From NCBI RefSeq assembly GCF_000429305.1, contig NZ_KE386878.1, positions 177,036 through 241,035 of the forward strand: a stretch of DNA of 64,000 nt. The letters are read 5' to 3'. Below, piece by piece: positions 22,708-32,242 of the stretch. Made by a program: the position numbers and the translations under genes. The notes beneath the pieces were generated by a model. It was given only the letters and a program-made list of their open reading frames with translations. It was not told the origin of the DNA and searched no databases. Position 1 is the first letter of the stretch, and each line of letters opens with the position of its first letter. This DNA is from Desulfovibrio inopinatus DSM 10711 (GTDB lineage Bacteria; Desulfobacterota; Desulfovibrionia; Desulfovibrionales; Desulfovibrionaceae).

Positions 22708-23247
22708 ATGACGCGCCTCGAACAGAATTACTCTGAGAAGGTCGTACCGGCCTTGCAAAAAGAGTTCGGGTACAAGTCGCCCATGCAGATCCCCAAGCTC
22801 AAATTTGTTTCTTTAAACATGGGGCTTGGTGAAGGCAGCCAAAACAACAAGCTTATCGAAGAAGCAGTCAATGAACTTACTTTGATTGCTAGCCAGAAAG
22901 CGGTCATCACCCGGGCGAAGAAGTCCATTGCCGCGTTCAAGCTTCGTGAAGGCATGCCAGTAGGTGTGCGTGTGACGCTTCGACGTGACATGATGTGGGA
23001 CTTTTACGATAAACTCGTCAATTTTGCACTTCCGCGCGTACGCGACTTCCGCGGAATTCCCGACCGTGGATTTGATGGCCGTGGCAATTTTACTCTGGGA
23101 ATCAAAGAGCATTCTATCTTCCCAGAGATTAATATCGATAAGGTTGAAAACATTAAGGGCATGAACATTACTGTCGTTACGACAGCGGGCACGGATAAAG
23201 AAGGCAAGACCCTTCTGACCCTGCTTGGTATGCCCTTTAAAAAATAG
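22708..23247 (+). CDS. rplE: 50S ribosomal protein L5
   Basis: L5 binds 5S rRNA and contacts P-site tRNA. The product has 179 residues, starting [20 protein letters not shown]. It contains [19 protein letters not shown], the [20 protein letters not shown] stretch and [20 protein letters not shown], all family hallmarks. AAGGAAATG precedes the start. Followed by the zinc-type rpsN. Confidence 0.98.
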   Translation: MTRLEQNYSEKVVPALQKEFGYKSPMQIPKLKFVSLNMGLGEGSQNNKLIEEAVNELTLIASQKAVITRAKKSIAAFKLREGMPVGVRVTLRRDMMWDFYDKLVNFALPRVRDFRGIPDRGFDGRGNFTLGIKEHSIFPEINIDKVENIKGMNITVVTTAGTDKEGKTLLTLLGMPFKK

Positions 23248-23259
23248 GGAGGATTCGTT

Positions 23260-23445
23260 TTGGCACGCAAAGCCCTAATGGTGAAAGCCACCCGCAAGCC
23301 AAAATTTTCCAGCCGGGCCTACAACCGCTGCCCTATCTGCGGTCGTCCCCGTGCGTTTTTGCGTAAGTTTGGCATCTGCCGTATTTGTTTCCGTAACATG
23401 TCGCTTTCCGGCGAACTGCCCGGCGTGCGTAAATCAAGCTGGTAA
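23260..23445 (+). CDS. rpsN: 30S ribosomal protein S14, zinc-binding type (type Z)
   Basis: The short 61-residue S14 form, with four zinc ligands Cys24, Cys27, Cys40 and Cys43 in [11 protein letters not shown] and [10 protein letters not shown]. It ends [13 protein letters not shown], as is usual for type Z. The start is TTG at 23260, supported by AGGGAGG just upstream and by the standard beginning [10 protein letters not shown]. This zinc form matches the zinc-type L33, L36 and S4 in the same window. Confidence 0.96.
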   Translation: MARKALMVKATRKPKFSSRAYNRCPICGRPRAFLRKFGICRICFRNMSLSGELPGVRKSSW

Positions 23446-23455
23446 GGAGTCTATC

Positions 23456-23839
23456 ATGTCCGTGACGGATCCTATTGCCGATATGCTCGCACGCATACGC
23501 AACGCGCATCAGGCCCTGCATGATTCCCTTGAAATGCCCCTTTCGAAGTCGAAAGCTGCTATTGCTGGCATTTTGAAGGATGAAGGCTATATTACTGACT
23601 ATTCCATTGAAGACGCCAAACTGGTCGTGAAGCTCAAGTACTCCTCGGGGAAACCCTTGGTGGCGGGCACCAAACGGATCAGCAAACCTGGTCGTCGCGT
23701 ATATGTCGGTGTCTCCGATATTCCCGATGTCCAGAATGGACTCGGAATCTGCATTTTGTCCACGTCGAAGGGCATCCTTGACGGTTACGCGGCACGCAGT
23801 GAGAACGTCGGTGGCGAACTTCTTTGTGAAATCTGGTAG
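23456..23839 (+). CDS. rpsH: 30S ribosomal protein S8
   Basis: S8 is a central 16S-binding protein and the usual translational repressor of the spc operon. The 127-residue product from ATG 23456 begins MSVTDPIADMLARIRNAHQA and ends KGILDGYAARSENVGGELLC plus EIW, exactly the family pattern. AAGGAG lies eight bases upstream. The open frame extends further upstream into rpsN, but the family start and binding site favour 23456. Confidence 0.97.
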   Translation: MSVTDPIADMLARIRNAHQALHDSLEMPLSKSKAAIAGILKDEGYITDYSIEDAKLVVKLKYSSGKPLVAGTKRISKPGRRVYVGVSDIPDVQNGLGICILSTSKGILDGYAARSENVGGELLCEIW

Positions 23840-23848
23840 GGGTTGACC

Positions 23849-24388
23849 ATGTCCAGAATTGGTAAAAAAGTCATCGAGATTCCCAAAGGGGTTGAGGTCA
23901 AGGTCACCGATGAGATCGTTTCCGTAAAGGGACCGAAAGGTGAATTGACAACCGCTGTCCACCCCAAGATCGTTTATGCGATTGAAGACGGTTCTGTAAC
24001 TGTCAATCGTGTTGACGAGACTCGCGAAGCACGCGCTCAGCATGGACTGCGTCGGACCCTTCTCTTCAATTCTGTCGAAGGTGTTACGAAAGGGTTCAGC
24101 AAGACCCTTGAAGTCATCGGTGTTGGTTACAAAGTTTCTGTCCAGGCTAAGAGTGTCGTCTTGAACGTCGGCTATTCGCATCCTGTTGACTTTCCCTTGC
24201 CCGCTGGTATTGAAGCCAAGGCTGAGGGGATTAAACTGACCATTTCCGGTATCGACAAACAGCTCGTCGGTGAAGTTGCTGCTCAAATTCGTCGTGTCCG
24301 TCCGCCCGAACCGTTTAAGGGCAAGGGTATTAAGTACGAAAATGAACAGATTCGCCGCAAAGCCGGCAAATCCGGCGGCAAGAAATAG
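23849..24388 (+). CDS. rplF: 50S ribosomal protein L6
   Basis: L6 lies near the sarcin-ricin loop. The 179 residues from ATG 23849 start MSRIGKKVIEIPKGVEVKVT and end RPPEPFKGKGIKYENEQIRR, then a basic tail, matching the family. A TTG two codons upstream (23843) is also open, but the Met gives the canonical N-terminus. GGGGTTGACC serves as binding site. Confidence 0.97.
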   Translation: MSRIGKKVIEIPKGVEVKVTDEIVSVKGPKGELTTAVHPKIVYAIEDGSVTVNRVDETREARAQHGLRRTLLFNSVEGVTKGFSKTLEVIGVGYKVSVQAKSVVLNVGYSHPVDFPLPAGIEAKAEGIKLTISGIDKQLVGEVAAQIRRVRPPEPFKGKGIKYENEQIRRKAGKSGGKK

Positions 24389-24397
24389 GTGACGGCT

Positions 24398-24757
24398 ATG
24401 AAATACAGCAAAGAAAATGCGCGTAAGCGCCGCAAGGTGCGCATTCGCAAGAAAATCAATGGCACGCCGTCCCGCCCTCGATTGGTGGTTTATCGTTCGA
24501 ATCTGAACATTTATGCTCAGATCGTTAACGATCTGACGGGCGAGACTTTGTGCTCTTCTTCGACTTTGAGCCTGAAGAAGACCGAAGGCAAACTCTCCCC
24601 CAATCGTGAAACTGCCGCCAAAGTCGGCAAGGACCTCGCTGTGAAGGCTAAAGATCTCAATATTGAGTCGGTCGTCTTCGACAGAAACGGCTATCTCTAC
24701 CACGGCCGTATTAAAGCTTTGGCCGACGGAGCGCGCGAAGCGGGCCTTAAATTCTAA
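24398..24757 (+). CDS. rplR: 50S ribosomal protein L18
   Basis: L18 binds 5S rRNA with L5. The 119-residue product from ATG 24398 begins [20 protein letters not shown]. It contains [20 protein letters not shown] and ends [20 protein letters not shown] with a short tail. A GTG at 24389 is open too, but AGGTGA at 24387-24392 is well spaced for 24398. Twenty bases before rpsE. Confidence 0.96.
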   Translation: MKYSKENARKRRKVRIRKKINGTPSRPRLVVYRSNLNIYAQIVNDLTGETLCSSSTLSLKKTEGKLSPNRETAAKVGKDLAVKAKDLNIESVVFDRNGYLYHGRIKALADGAREAGLKF

Positions 24758-24776
24758 CGATCAAGGTATATTCCTT

Positions 24777-25268
24777 ATGGAACAAGCTGAACTCACTCAT
24801 ATCGAGAAGATCGTCTACCTTAATCGCGTAGCCAAGGTCGTCAAAGGCGGCCGGCGTTTCAGCTTCAGCGCTCTCGTTGTCGTTGGAGACGGTCAAGGCT
24901 CGGTCGGATACGGGCTTGGAAAAGCCAACGAAGTCCCCGAAGCCATTCGTAAGGCTTCTGAGCAAGCCAAGAAATCAATGGTCGAGATCCCCCTTATTGA
25001 TGGCACGTTGCCCTATGAGGTGTTGGGTCGCTTCGGAGCTGGCCGGGTTATGCTGAAACCGGCTTCGAAAGGGACGGGTATCATTGCTGGCGGACCGGTT
25101 CGCGCTATTATGGAAGCGGTTGGCATTCATGACATTTTGACTAAGGCTATTGGCACCAACAATCCGCACAATGTGCTTCGGGCGACCATGGCCGGTCTTG
25201 AGTCTATTCGTAGTGCAGAATATGTCGGTGCCTTGCGCGGCAAACAACTCATGACTCCGAGGAAGTAA
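24777..25268 (+). CDS. rpsE: 30S ribosomal protein S5
   Basis: S5 is at the mRNA entry channel and influences fidelity. The 163 residues from ATG 24777 begin [20 protein letters not shown]. They carry [20 protein letters not shown], the RNA-binding motif, and [20 protein letters not shown], typical of the family. The open frame extends upstream into rplR, but this start fits the family length. The AAGG site is about 11 bases upstream, a weak spacing. Confidence 0.96.
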   Translation: MEQAELTHIEKIVYLNRVAKVVKGGRRFSFSALVVVGDGQGSVGYGLGKANEVPEAIRKASEQAKKSMVEIPLIDGTLPYEVLGRFGAGRVMLKPASKGTGIIAGGPVRAIMEAVGIHDILTKAIGTNNPHNVLRATMAGLESIRSAEYVGALRGKQLMTPRK

Positions 25269-25272
25269 CGAT

Positions 25273-25455
25273 ATGTCTGCGACAATCAAGGTCAAATTGG
25301 TGCGCAGCAAAATCGGGTGTACACCCAAGCAGCGCAAGACATTGGCCGCCATGGGACTGCGTTCCATTCGGCAGGTCAAAGAGTTGCCCAACACTTCTGC
25401 AGTCCAGGGAATGGTCGAAAAGGTCAAACACCTGGTTGAGGTTGAAGCATCATGA
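25273..25455 (+). CDS. rpmD: 50S ribosomal protein L30
   Basis: L30 is a small protein of the large subunit. The 60-residue product reads MSATIKVKLVRSKIGCTPKQ, then RKTLAAMGLRSIRQVKEL and a short C-terminal helix, the standard bacterial L30 pattern. It starts four bases after the rpsE stop. Its end overlaps the rplO start by four bases (ATGA). Confidence 0.97.
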   Translation: MSATIKVKLVRSKIGCTPKQRKTLAAMGLRSIRQVKELPNTSAVQGMVEKVKHLVEVEAS

Positions 25456-25910
25456 GACTGCATGAAATCTATCCTTTTCCTGAAGAACGCAAAGAAAGAA
25501 AGCGTATCGGCCGCGGCCGAGGTTCGGGATGGGGTTGCACATCCGGTAAAGGGAACAAGGGCCAGAACGCACGTGCTGGCACCGGAACCAAAGCATGGTT
25601 TGAAGGTGGTCAGATGCCTCTGGCACGCCGCCTTCCCAAGCGCGGGTTTAAAAATCCCTTTCGCGTTGAATATGCTCCGGTGAATATTGATCGCCTCCTT
25701 GAAGTTTTCGAGAATGAGGCTGAAATTACTCTGGATGCTATTTATGAAAGTGGTTTAGCTCGCAAGGGCATGCCTGTGAAAGTACTTGGTCGCGGTGACG
25801 TGACCCGTGCTGTTACGGTTGAAGCGCATCAGTTCAGCGCAAGTGCCCAGCAGAAAATCACCGAGGCCGGCGGTACGGCCAACGCCTTGGAAAAACAGGC
25901 GGATTCATAA
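25452..25910 (+). CDS. rplO: 50S ribosomal protein L15
   Basis: L15 is a late-assembly protein of the large subunit. The 152 residues begin MRLHEIYPFPEERKERKRIG. They contain the Gly-rich GRGRGSGWGCTSGKGNKGQN and the C-terminal EAHQFSASAQQKITEAGGTA, typical of the family. It overlaps rpmD by four bases and is followed one base later by the secY start region. Confidence 0.97.
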   Translation: MRLHEIYPFPEERKERKRIGRGRGSGWGCTSGKGNKGQNARAGTGTKAWFEGGQMPLARRLPKRGFKNPFRVEYAPVNIDRLLEVFENEAEITLDAIYESGLARKGMPVKVLGRGDVTRAVTVEAHQFSASAQQKITEAGGTANALEKQADS

Positions 25911-25911
25911 C

Positions 25912-27225
25912 GTGTCCATGAGCGGTGTAGAAAATCTGGCGCGGTTGCCGGAGTTGAAGAAAAAACTCCTTTGGACGTTTTTTCTTCTCTTCATTTACCG
26001 CATTGGCGTCCACGTCCCGGTTCCGGGCGTGGACTCCATCGCCTTGGCCGACTTTTTCGAAAGTGCAAAGAATACACTTTTCGGATTGTTCGACATGTTT
26101 TCAGGCGGTGGTTTACGCAACCTGTCGATTTTCGCTTTGGGCATTATGCCCTACATTTCTGCATCCATTATTTTGCAACTCCTTCAGGTCGTGAGTCCTG
26201 AACTTGCACGGATGCAGAAAGAAGAGGGTGCCGAAGGCCGAAAAAAGATTACCCAGTATACCCGCTATGGAACCGTTCTTATAACGGTCATTCAAGGTTT
26301 TGGTATTGCTGTTGGCCTTGAAAATATGACCAGTCCAACTGGTGCGCCTGTTGTTATAGACCCTGGTTGGGCTTTTCGGCTTATGACCGTCATCACTTTG
26401 ACCGCAGGAACGGTTTTTTTGATGTGGCTCGGCGAGCAGATGACTGAGCGAGGCATCGGCAACGGTATCTCTATGATCATCTTTGCCGGTATTGTTGCCG
26501 GTTTTCCTCGAGCTGTTATCAATACGTTCCAATTGCTCAAAGCTGGTGAATTGAGTGTTTTCGTACTTGTTTTTATGATTGCACTCATGGTCGCCGTACT
26601 TGTTGCAATTGTCTTTATGGAGCGAGGCCAAAGGCGGATACCCATCCAATATGCCAAGCGGATGGTTGGGCGAAAAATGTATGGTGGACAAACGACCCAC
26701 CTTCCTCTTCGAGTGAATACTGCGGGTGTTATACCACCTATTTTCGCGTCTTCCATCCTCCTTTTTCCGGCAACAATTGCAAACTTCTCTCAAGTCGAGT
26801 GGTTGAACACATTTTCAAATATGTTCAGGCCACAAACCATCCTGTATAATGTTGTTTTTGTCGGTCTCATTGTCTTTTTCTGCTTTTTTTACACGGCGAT
26901 TATTTTTGATCCCAAGCAGATAGCCGACAATATACGCAAGCAGGGCGGGTTTATCCCAGGGATCAGACCTGGTGCGAAGACTCGGGAGTATATTGACAAA
27001 GTACTCACCCGCATTACTTTGTGGGGTTCTCTGTATATATCAGCTGTTTGTGTGCTCCCGATGGTTATGATAGCGCAGTTCAATGTACCGTTTTATTTCG
27101 GTGGAACATCGTTACTCATCGTTGTCGGTGTCGCCATGGACTTCATGTCACAAATCGAGTCCTATCTCATTTCCCGCCAATATGAGGGACTTGTACAAAA
27201 AGGTCGAATCAAGGGTAGGCGGTGA
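25912..27225 (+). CDS. secY: Preprotein translocase channel subunit SecY
   Basis: SecY is the membrane channel for protein export and insertion. The product is 437 residues from GTG 25912, with about ten hydrophobic segments. It contains SIFALGIMPYISASIILQLL (plug and TM2 region), GERGQRRIPIQYAKRMVGRK-type cytoplasmic loop sequence and SQIESYLISRQYEGLVQKGR near the end. ATG 25918 is a second candidate start. The first is better spaced from AGGCGG at 25897-25902. It overlaps map by four bases. Confidence 0.96.
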   Translation: MSMSGVENLARLPELKKKLLWTFFLLFIYRIGVHVPVPGVDSIALADFFESAKNTLFGLFDMFSGGGLRNLSIFALGIMPYISASIILQLLQVVSPELARMQKEEGAEGRKKITQYTRYGTVLITVIQGFGIAVGLENMTSPTGAPVVIDPGWAFRLMTVITLTAGTVFLMWLGEQMTERGIGNGISMIIFAGIVAGFPRAVINTFQLLKAGELSVFVLVFMIALMVAVLVAIVFMERGQRRIPIQYAKRMVGRKMYGGQTTHLPLRVNTAGVIPPIFASSILLFPATIANFSQVEWLNTFSNMFRPQTILYNVVFVGLIVFFCFFYTAIIFDPKQIADNIRKQGGFIPGIRPGAKTREYIDKVLTRITLWGSLYISAVCVLPMVMIAQFNVPFYFGGTSLLIVVGVAMDFMSQIESYLISRQYEGLVQKGRIKGRR

Positions 27226-27992
27226 CCTTGAACGTATATAATGGAATCGTTTTGAAAAATGATTCCGAAATTGAAATTCTTCGCGAAGCCAATCGGATCG
27301 TTTCACGCATTTTAGATGCGTTGGGAAAGATGATTGCACCCGGTCTCAAGACCATGGTGTTTGAAGAAGAAGCTCTTCGACTTTGCGAAGAATTTCATGT
27401 TATCCCTGCTTTTAAGGGATACTACGGATTTCCGTACGCTCTTTGCTGCTCCGTAAATGAGGTCGTTGTCCATGGATTTCCTTCGGATCGCGTCCTTCAG
27501 GTAGGCGACTTGGTCAGTTTTGACATGGGCGTCATTTACAAGGAGTTTTACGGAGATTCAGCCCGAACATTCGCTGTTGGCACTGTGTCGGCTGAAGCAA
27601 AAAAGCTTGTTGATGTGGCTCGAATGTCGCTTATGCAGGGCATACGCGAGGCTCGAGAGGGAAACGGTCTGTTTTCCATATCACGAGCCGTCCAAAATGT
27701 TGTTGAAAAGCATGGCTTTTCTGTAGTACGACGCTTCGTTGGTCACGGCATCGGTAAGAAATTGCACGAGAGACCGGAGATCCCGAACTTTGTACCGTCT
27801 GGTGGGGCTGATATCCCACTGAAAAAAGGCATGGTTTTGGCCATTGAGCCCATGGTGACGCTCGGTGCGCCCGACATTGAAATACTGGACGACAAGTGGA
27901 CAGCCGTCACCAAGGATCGCAGTTTGTCTGCGCACTTTGAACACAGCGTTGTCATTACCAAGGATGGACCTTCGATTTTGAGTGTTTCCTGA
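27222..27992 (+). CDS. map: Methionine aminopeptidase, type I
   Basis: Removes the initiator Met from nascent proteins, a cytosolic dimetal enzyme. The 256 residues start at GTG overlapping the secY stop. All five metal ligands can be placed: Asp in [20 protein letters not shown] (two aspartates), His in [16 protein letters not shown], Glu in AIEPMVTLG and Glu in [13 protein letters not shown]. It lacks an N-terminal zinc finger, so it is type Ia. secY-map-rpmJ is the usual bacterial order outside enterics. Confidence 0.97.
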   Translation: MTLNVYNGIVLKNDSEIEILREANRIVSRILDALGKMIAPGLKTMVFEEEALRLCEEFHVIPAFKGYYGFPYALCCSVNEVVVHGFPSDRVLQVGDLVSFDMGVIYKEFYGDSARTFAVGTVSAEAKKLVDVARMSLMQGIREAREGNGLFSISRAVQNVVEKHGFSVVRRFVGHGIGKKLHERPEIPNFVPSGGADIPLKKGMVLAIEPMVTLGAPDIEILDDKWTAVTKDRSLSAHFEHSVVITKDGPSILSVS

Positions 27993-28033
27993 AATTGAGG
28001 TTCCTGAAACATATTTTTGGATGGAGTAGCCAA

Positions 28034-28147
28034 ATGAAAGTCAGACCTTCTGTCAAAAAACTTTGTTCCAAATGCAAAATCATTCGGCGTCACGGCGTGC
28101 TTCGCGTTATTTGCGATAATCCTCGCCACAAGCAGCGCCAAGGATAA
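28034..28147 (+). CDS. rpmJ: 50S ribosomal protein L36, zinc-type
   Basis: A 37-residue protein, [20 protein letters not shown] followed by [17 protein letters not shown]. Zinc ligands are Cys11, Cys14, Cys27 and His32, the C+ form. ATG follows ATGGAGTAGC. It lies between map and rpsM in the standard alpha-operon order and is too short for routine ORF lists. Confidence 0.97.
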   Translation: MKVRPSVKKLCSKCKIIRRHGVLRVICDNPRHKQRQG

Positions 28148-28159
28148 AGGGGTGTCATT

Positions 28160-28531
28160 GTGGCTCGAATTGCAGGTATTGATCTTCCCAAAGCGAAGCG
28201 GATGGATATTGCACTGACCTATATCTACGGCATTGGTCGTGCAACAGCTCTTCAGATTCTGGATGCTACCGGAATCGATTGGACCAAATCCAGCGACGAC
28301 CTGACTGCTGATGAAACGAACGATATCCGTAAGGAACTCGAACAGCATCACAAGGTCGAAGGGGATTTGCGTCGCGATATTTCCGCTAACATTAAGCGGC
28401 TTATGGACATTGGGTGCTACCGTGGCTTGCGCCATCGTCGTGGCTTGCCCTGTCGTGGTCAGCGTACGCATACCAACTCGCGGACCAGAAAGGGCCCCCG
28501 TCGGGCCGTTGTTGGCAAGAAGAAAAAATAA
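28160..28531 (+). CDS. rpsM: 30S ribosomal protein S13
   Basis: S13 bridges the subunit heads and touches P-site tRNA. The 123-residue product starts at GTG 28160 with [20 protein letters not shown]. It contains [14 protein letters not shown] and the C-terminal [20 protein letters not shown], the family signature. AAAGGGG precedes the start. Twelve bases after rpmJ. Confidence 0.98.
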   Translation: MARIAGIDLPKAKRMDIALTYIYGIGRATALQILDATGIDWTKSSDDLTADETNDIRKELEQHHKVEGDLRRDISANIKRLMDIGCYRGLRHRRGLPCRGQRTHTNSRTRKGPRRAVVGKKKK

Positions 28532-28595
28532 CCACTGTTGTTGACGGCGTATTACGCCGGCGGCAGTTTCCACATCAGGATTCGGAGATATTTCT

Positions 28596-28982
28596 ATGGC
28601 CAGACCTCGTCGCACCGGGAAAAAAGAAAAGAAAAACATTCCCGTTGGTGTTGCCCACATTCGGGCGACGTTTAATAATACGATAGTGACGTTTACCGAT
28701 CCCAGAGGCAATGTTGTCAGCTGGGCAACTGCTGGCGGTGCCGGCTTCAAGGGATCGCGCAAAAGCACACCGTTTGCCGCGCAGATGGCTGCCGAGCAGG
28801 CTGCCCGCCGGGCACAGGATCATGGTATGCGTACCGTCGGCATTCTGGTCAATGGACCCGGTTCCGGACGTGAAGCCGCCATGCGTGCAATCAACAACGC
28901 CGGTTTTAAAGTAAGTTACATTCGCGATACTACGCCCATTCCGCATAATGGGTGCCGGCCTCCCAAACGCCGTCGCGTCTAG
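28596..28982 (+). CDS. rpsK: 30S ribosomal protein S11
   Basis: S11 lies on the platform near the E site. The 128 residues begin [20 protein letters not shown]. They carry [20 protein letters not shown] and end [11 protein letters not shown], the conserved basic C-terminus. TTCGGAGAT precedes the ATG. It stands between rpsM and rpsD as expected. Confidence 0.98.
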   Translation: MARPRRTGKKEKKNIPVGVAHIRATFNNTIVTFTDPRGNVVSWATAGGAGFKGSRKSTPFAAQMAAEQAARRAQDHGMRTVGILVNGPGSGREAAMRAINNAGFKVSYIRDTTPIPHNGCRPPKRRRV

Positions 28983-29090
28983 TGATATTTTTCGCGCGGC
29001 GAGCGCAACCGGCACTTCTTTATTTTATGGAAGGGAAGAAGGGACTGGTGCGGTTCTGCCTTGCGCTGCATACTTCAGGAGGAAGAAAAA

Positions 29091-29717
29091 TTGGCTCGTT
29101 ATACCGGACCTAAATGTCGCCTCTGCCGGCGTGAAGGCGCCAAGCTGTTTTTGAAAGGCGATCGTTGCTATACTGATAAATGCGCCCACGAGCGTCGTCC
29201 GTACGCTCCCGGCCAACATGGTCGTATTCGCAAAAAAATGAGCGACTATGCTATTCAGCTTCGCGAAAAGCAAAAAGTTCGCCGTATGTACGGTGTCCTT
29301 GAAGAGCAGTTTCGCGATTATTTCCATCGTGCTGACTTGAGCAAGGGCGTTACCGGCGCCAACTTGTTGATGTTCTTGGAACGTCGCCTTGACAATGTCA
29401 TTTACCGTATGGGATTTGCAAACTCTCGCGATCAGGCTCGTCAGCTTGTTCGTCACGGCATTTTTCTGCTGAATGGTCGCCGTGTCAACGTGCCGTCTTT
29501 GCTTGTCCGCGTCGGTGATGAAATCACTGTGCGTGAGAAAAACAAAAAATCTCCGGTTATTGCCGAAGCCCAGCAAGTTATAGCCCGCCGTGGGAATCCT
29601 GCTTGGGTTGAAGTTGATGGTGAGAATCTCAAAGGGAAAGTCACGACCTTGCCGACCCGGGAAGATCTGCAATTCCCTATCAACGAGCAGCTCATTGTTG
29701 AATTGTACTCCAAATAA
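29091..29717 (+). CDS. rpsD: 30S ribosomal protein S4, zinc-type
   Basis: S4 starts 30S assembly and often represses the alpha operon. The 208-residue product begins at TTG 29091, strongly supported by AGGAGGAA at 29078-29085 and the canonical [16 protein letters not shown]. Cys9, Cys12, Cys26 and Cys31 form the zinc site found in Gram-positive and deltaproteobacterial S4. The S4 RNA-binding domain includes [20 protein letters not shown]. The frame is open upstream to 29061 but without family similarity. Confidence 0.97.
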   Translation: MARYTGPKCRLCRREGAKLFLKGDRCYTDKCAHERRPYAPGQHGRIRKKMSDYAIQLREKQKVRRMYGVLEEQFRDYFHRADLSKGVTGANLLMFLERRLDNVIYRMGFANSRDQARQLVRHGIFLLNGRRVNVPSLLVRVGDEITVREKNKKSPVIAEAQQVIARRGNPAWVEVDGENLKGKVTTLPTREDLQFPINEQLIVELYSK

Positions 29718-29745
29718 CCGGATTTCAATCCAATAGGTGTAGATT

Positions 29746-30792
29746 ATGCTTATCCGCAACGGTGACAGGCTCATCAACACCCGCAATTGGTCGGAGCTGG
29801 TTCGTCCTGAAAAGCTTTTTCGGGACGCGAAATCTTCCTCCACATACGGCCGGTTTATTTGCGAGCCTTTGGAACGCGGTTTCGGGACGACCCTAGGCAA
29901 CTCCTTGCGGCGCGTTCTTTTGTCTTCACTGCAAGGCGCCGCCATTGTCGCCGTAAAGATAGAAGGCGTTCAACACGAGTTCACGACCATTCCTGGTGTT
30001 CTCGAAGACGTAACCGATATCATTTTGAACCTGAAACAGGTTCGGTTCGCTATGTCTTCGGAAGAACCGCAGCATCTTACGCTTCTGGCTAACACCAAGG
30101 GCGTTGTGACCGCGAGCTCCATTATTGAGAACCAGAATGTGAAAGTCCTTGACCCGGAACAGCCTATAGCCACGCTGTCCGAAGACAAGGAATTCAAGAT
30201 TGAAATCGAAGTTCGCATGGGCAAGGGCTATGTTCCTGCCGATATGCACGAGGGCTTGAGCCAGGAGATCGGACTTATCCCGATGGATTCAAGTTATTCT
30301 CCCGTCAAGAAAGTCGCCTATACTGTCGACCAAGCTCGTGTTGGCCAAATGACCAATTACGACAAGCTTATTCTTGATGTGTGGACTGACGGATCTATTA
30401 CACCGGATGACGCTTTGGCCTATAGTGCCAAGATATTGAAGGAACAACTGACAGTTTTCATCAACTTCGATGAAAAAGAGTCAGAAAGTGAATCTTCACA
30501 CAGCGGCGACGATCTTGAACTCAATCCGAATCTGTTCAAAAGCATTGACGAACTTGAACTTTCTGTACGTGCTACCAACTGCCTTAAGAGTGCCAACATT
30601 TCTCTTGTTGGCGAACTCATGCAGCGTACGGAAAATGAAATGCTCAAAACCAAGAATTTCGGGAAGAAATCCTTGGAAGAGATTCGCCGCGTCCTCGAAG
30701 AGCTTGGCGTTGACTTCGGTATGAAACTGGATAATTTCGAACAGAAGTATCAAGAGTGGCTTAAGAGGAAGCAAGATAATGAGGCACAATAA
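29746..30792 (+). CDS. rpoA: DNA-directed RNA polymerase subunit alpha
   Basis: The alpha dimer scaffolds RNA polymerase and its C-terminal domain contacts UP elements and activators. The product has 348 residues. The N-terminal domain has [20 protein letters not shown], and the alpha-CTD contains [20 protein letters not shown] and [20 protein letters not shown]. An acidic linker (about residues 240-262) joins them. Its last 14 bases overlap the start of rplQ in another frame. Confidence 0.98.
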   Translation: MLIRNGDRLINTRNWSELVRPEKLFRDAKSSSTYGRFICEPLERGFGTTLGNSLRRVLLSSLQGAAIVAVKIEGVQHEFTTIPGVLEDVTDIILNLKQVRFAMSSEEPQHLTLLANTKGVVTASSIIENQNVKVLDPEQPIATLSEDKEFKIEIEVRMGKGYVPADMHEGLSQEIGLIPMDSSYSPVKKVAYTVDQARVGQMTNYDKLILDVWTDGSITPDDALAYSAKILKEQLTVFINFDEKESESESSHSGDDLELNPNLFKSIDELELSVRATNCLKSANISLVGELMQRTENEMLKTKNFGKKSLEEIRRVLEELGVDFGMKLDNFEQKYQEWLKRKQDNEAQ

Positions 30793-31240
30793 ATCGGGCA
30801 GAAAACTGGGCAGAAACTCTTCCCATAGAAATGCCATGTTCCGCAACATGGTGCGTTCTCTTTTGACCTATGAGCGCATCCGGACAACCGAAGCGAAAGC
30901 CAAGGAATTGCGTAAGATCGCTGAAAAGTTGATTACGCTGTCTTCTCGTGATGACCTGCACGCCCGTCGTCAAGCCTATAAGGTTCTTGAAAACCACCAG
31001 CTCGTCAAAAAATTGTTTGATGAAATTGGACCTCGGTTTAAAGAATTAAATGGCGGCTACACCCGGATTGCAAAACTGGGTTTGCCCCGGGCTGGCGATT
31101 GCGCTTCCATGGCAATTATTGAATTGACTCGCAAGGCTGGCGAAGTAGCTGAAGCTCCTAAGCCCAAGCCGGCTGAGCAAGCAGCTCCTGCCGCTGAGGA
31201 AACAGCTCCTGAAGCTTCTGCTGACGGCGAGAATTCTTAA
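30779..31240 (+). CDS. rplQ: 50S ribosomal protein L17 with Ala/Pro/Glu-rich tail
   Basis: L17 is a large-subunit protein. Residues 1-120 match the family: [40 protein letters not shown] and [20 protein letters not shown]. Residues from about 121 to 153 form a low-complexity tail rich in Ala, Pro and Glu beyond the E. coli length. The gene overlaps the end of rpoA by 14 bases, so translation is coupled. It closes the 31-kb ribosomal run before the terminator at 31252-31283. Confidence 0.97.
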   Translation: MRHNKSGRKLGRNSSHRNAMFRNMVRSLLTYERIRTTEAKAKELRKIAEKLITLSSRDDLHARRQAYKVLENHQLVKKLFDEIGPRFKELNGGYTRIAKLGLPRAGDCASMAIIELTRKAGEVAEAPKPKPAEQAAPAAEETAPEASADGENS

Positions 31241-31251
31241 GAGGCATATAT

Positions 31252-31283
31252 AAGGCAGAGAGATCTCTCTCTGCCTTTTTTTT
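31252..31283 (+). terminator. Rho-independent terminator after rplQ
   Basis: AAGGCAGAGA (31252-31261) pairs perfectly with TCTCTGCCTT (31268-31277) around a 6-base loop, followed by a run of eight T ending near 31283. It lies 11 bases after the rplQ stop and ends the spc-alpha transcript. Confidence 0.93.
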
Positions 31284-31302
31284 CTCATTAAGTATAGAAA
31301 AA

Positions 31303-31308
31303 TATAAT
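31303..31308 (+). promoter_or_regulatory. Possible -10 element for the LysR-selD pair
   Basis: A perfect TATAAT lies 17 bases before the lysR GTG and just after the rplQ terminator. No convincing -35 box is found at 16-18 bases upstream, and AT-rich sequence makes chance matches likely. A start this close to the GTG would leave a very short leader. Confidence 0.3.
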
Positions 31309-31324
31309 AGAAGAGATTGGATTC

Positions 31325-32227
31325 GTGGATATAAGACGATTGGAAGCATTCTGCAAAGTCTACGAGCTGAAAAGTTTTTCCAAAGCTGGTCAAGACCTTT
31401 TACTTTCACAGCCAACGATAAGCGCGCATGTTTCTGCTTTGGAATCCGAGCTTAAGACGCAACTTTTTGATCGGCTTGGTCGCATCGTCATGCCAACGCA
31501 GGCTGCTGATATTCTCTATAAATATGCGCAACAAGCCTTTACCGTTCTTGATAATGCTTTGGCTGAAATTCATTTATTACAAGAGCGTGTTGCCGGTGAT
31601 CTCATCATTGGGGGAAGTACCATCCCTGCACATTATCTTCTTCCTGGAATCATAGCCAAATTTACTGCAAAATATCCAGAAGTGCGTATTCAACTTCACG
31701 TTGATGACTCGCAAGGAATTATCGATCGTGTCGCCCACGGTGACCTCACTGTCGGCATTATTGGCATGACAATGGATCATCCTGACCTGGTATTTTCTCC
31801 CTTGATGGAAGACGAGCTTATTGTTGTCGCGTCTGCCAAAATAGCGTCACGGTATTCTTTGAATGCAGAAGATAATATTGTTATTGGAACAAAAGAACTT
31901 TGTACTTGGCCTTGGGTTATGCGTGAGCAAGGATCAGGAACACGAAAGGCATTTGAGAATGCTTTGATTGCTATTGGTCTCGATATTCGTTGCCTGAATA
32001 TTGCTGTTGAAGTACAGACAAATCAGGCTGTATTGCAATGTGTTGCAGCAGGGATTGGATTATCAGTCACGTCTCGACTGGCAGCGGCAGACTTCTTGGC
32101 ACGGAATGAACTTGTTTGTGTCAGTGTTCCAAAATTACGTATGCACCGGGCTTTTTATGCTGTATATCATGGCAAACGACATTTTTTTCCAGCCATGCGC
32201 TATTTTATTGAATTCCTGGAGCATTAA
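31325..32227 (+). CDS. LysR-family regulator, selenium-metabolism type
   Basis: A 300-residue LysR protein starting at GTG. The N-terminal winged helix-turn-helix (residues 1-60) has LEAFCKVYELKSFSKAGQDL and LSQPTISAHVSALESELK. The substrate-binding domain follows from about residue 88 (GDLIIGGSTIPAHYLLPGII). It ends 15 bases before selD on the same strand, an arrangement known for a LysR group tied to selenium metabolism. That specificity is inference from the neighbour; the effector is unknown. It probably co-transcribes with selD. Confidence 0.85.
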   Translation: MDIRRLEAFCKVYELKSFSKAGQDLLLSQPTISAHVSALESELKTQLFDRLGRIVMPTQAADILYKYAQQAFTVLDNALAEIHLLQERVAGDLIIGGSTIPAHYLLPGIIAKFTAKYPEVRIQLHVDDSQGIIDRVAHGDLTVGIIGMTMDHPDLVFSPLMEDELIVVASAKIASRYSLNAEDNIVIGTKELCTWPWVMREQGSGTRKAFENALIAIGLDIRCLNIAVEVQTNQAVLQCVAAGIGLSVTSRLAAADFLARNELVCVSVPKLRMHRAFYAVYHGKRHFFPAMRYFIEFLEH

Positions 32228-32242
32228 TATTTAGGAGACCTC

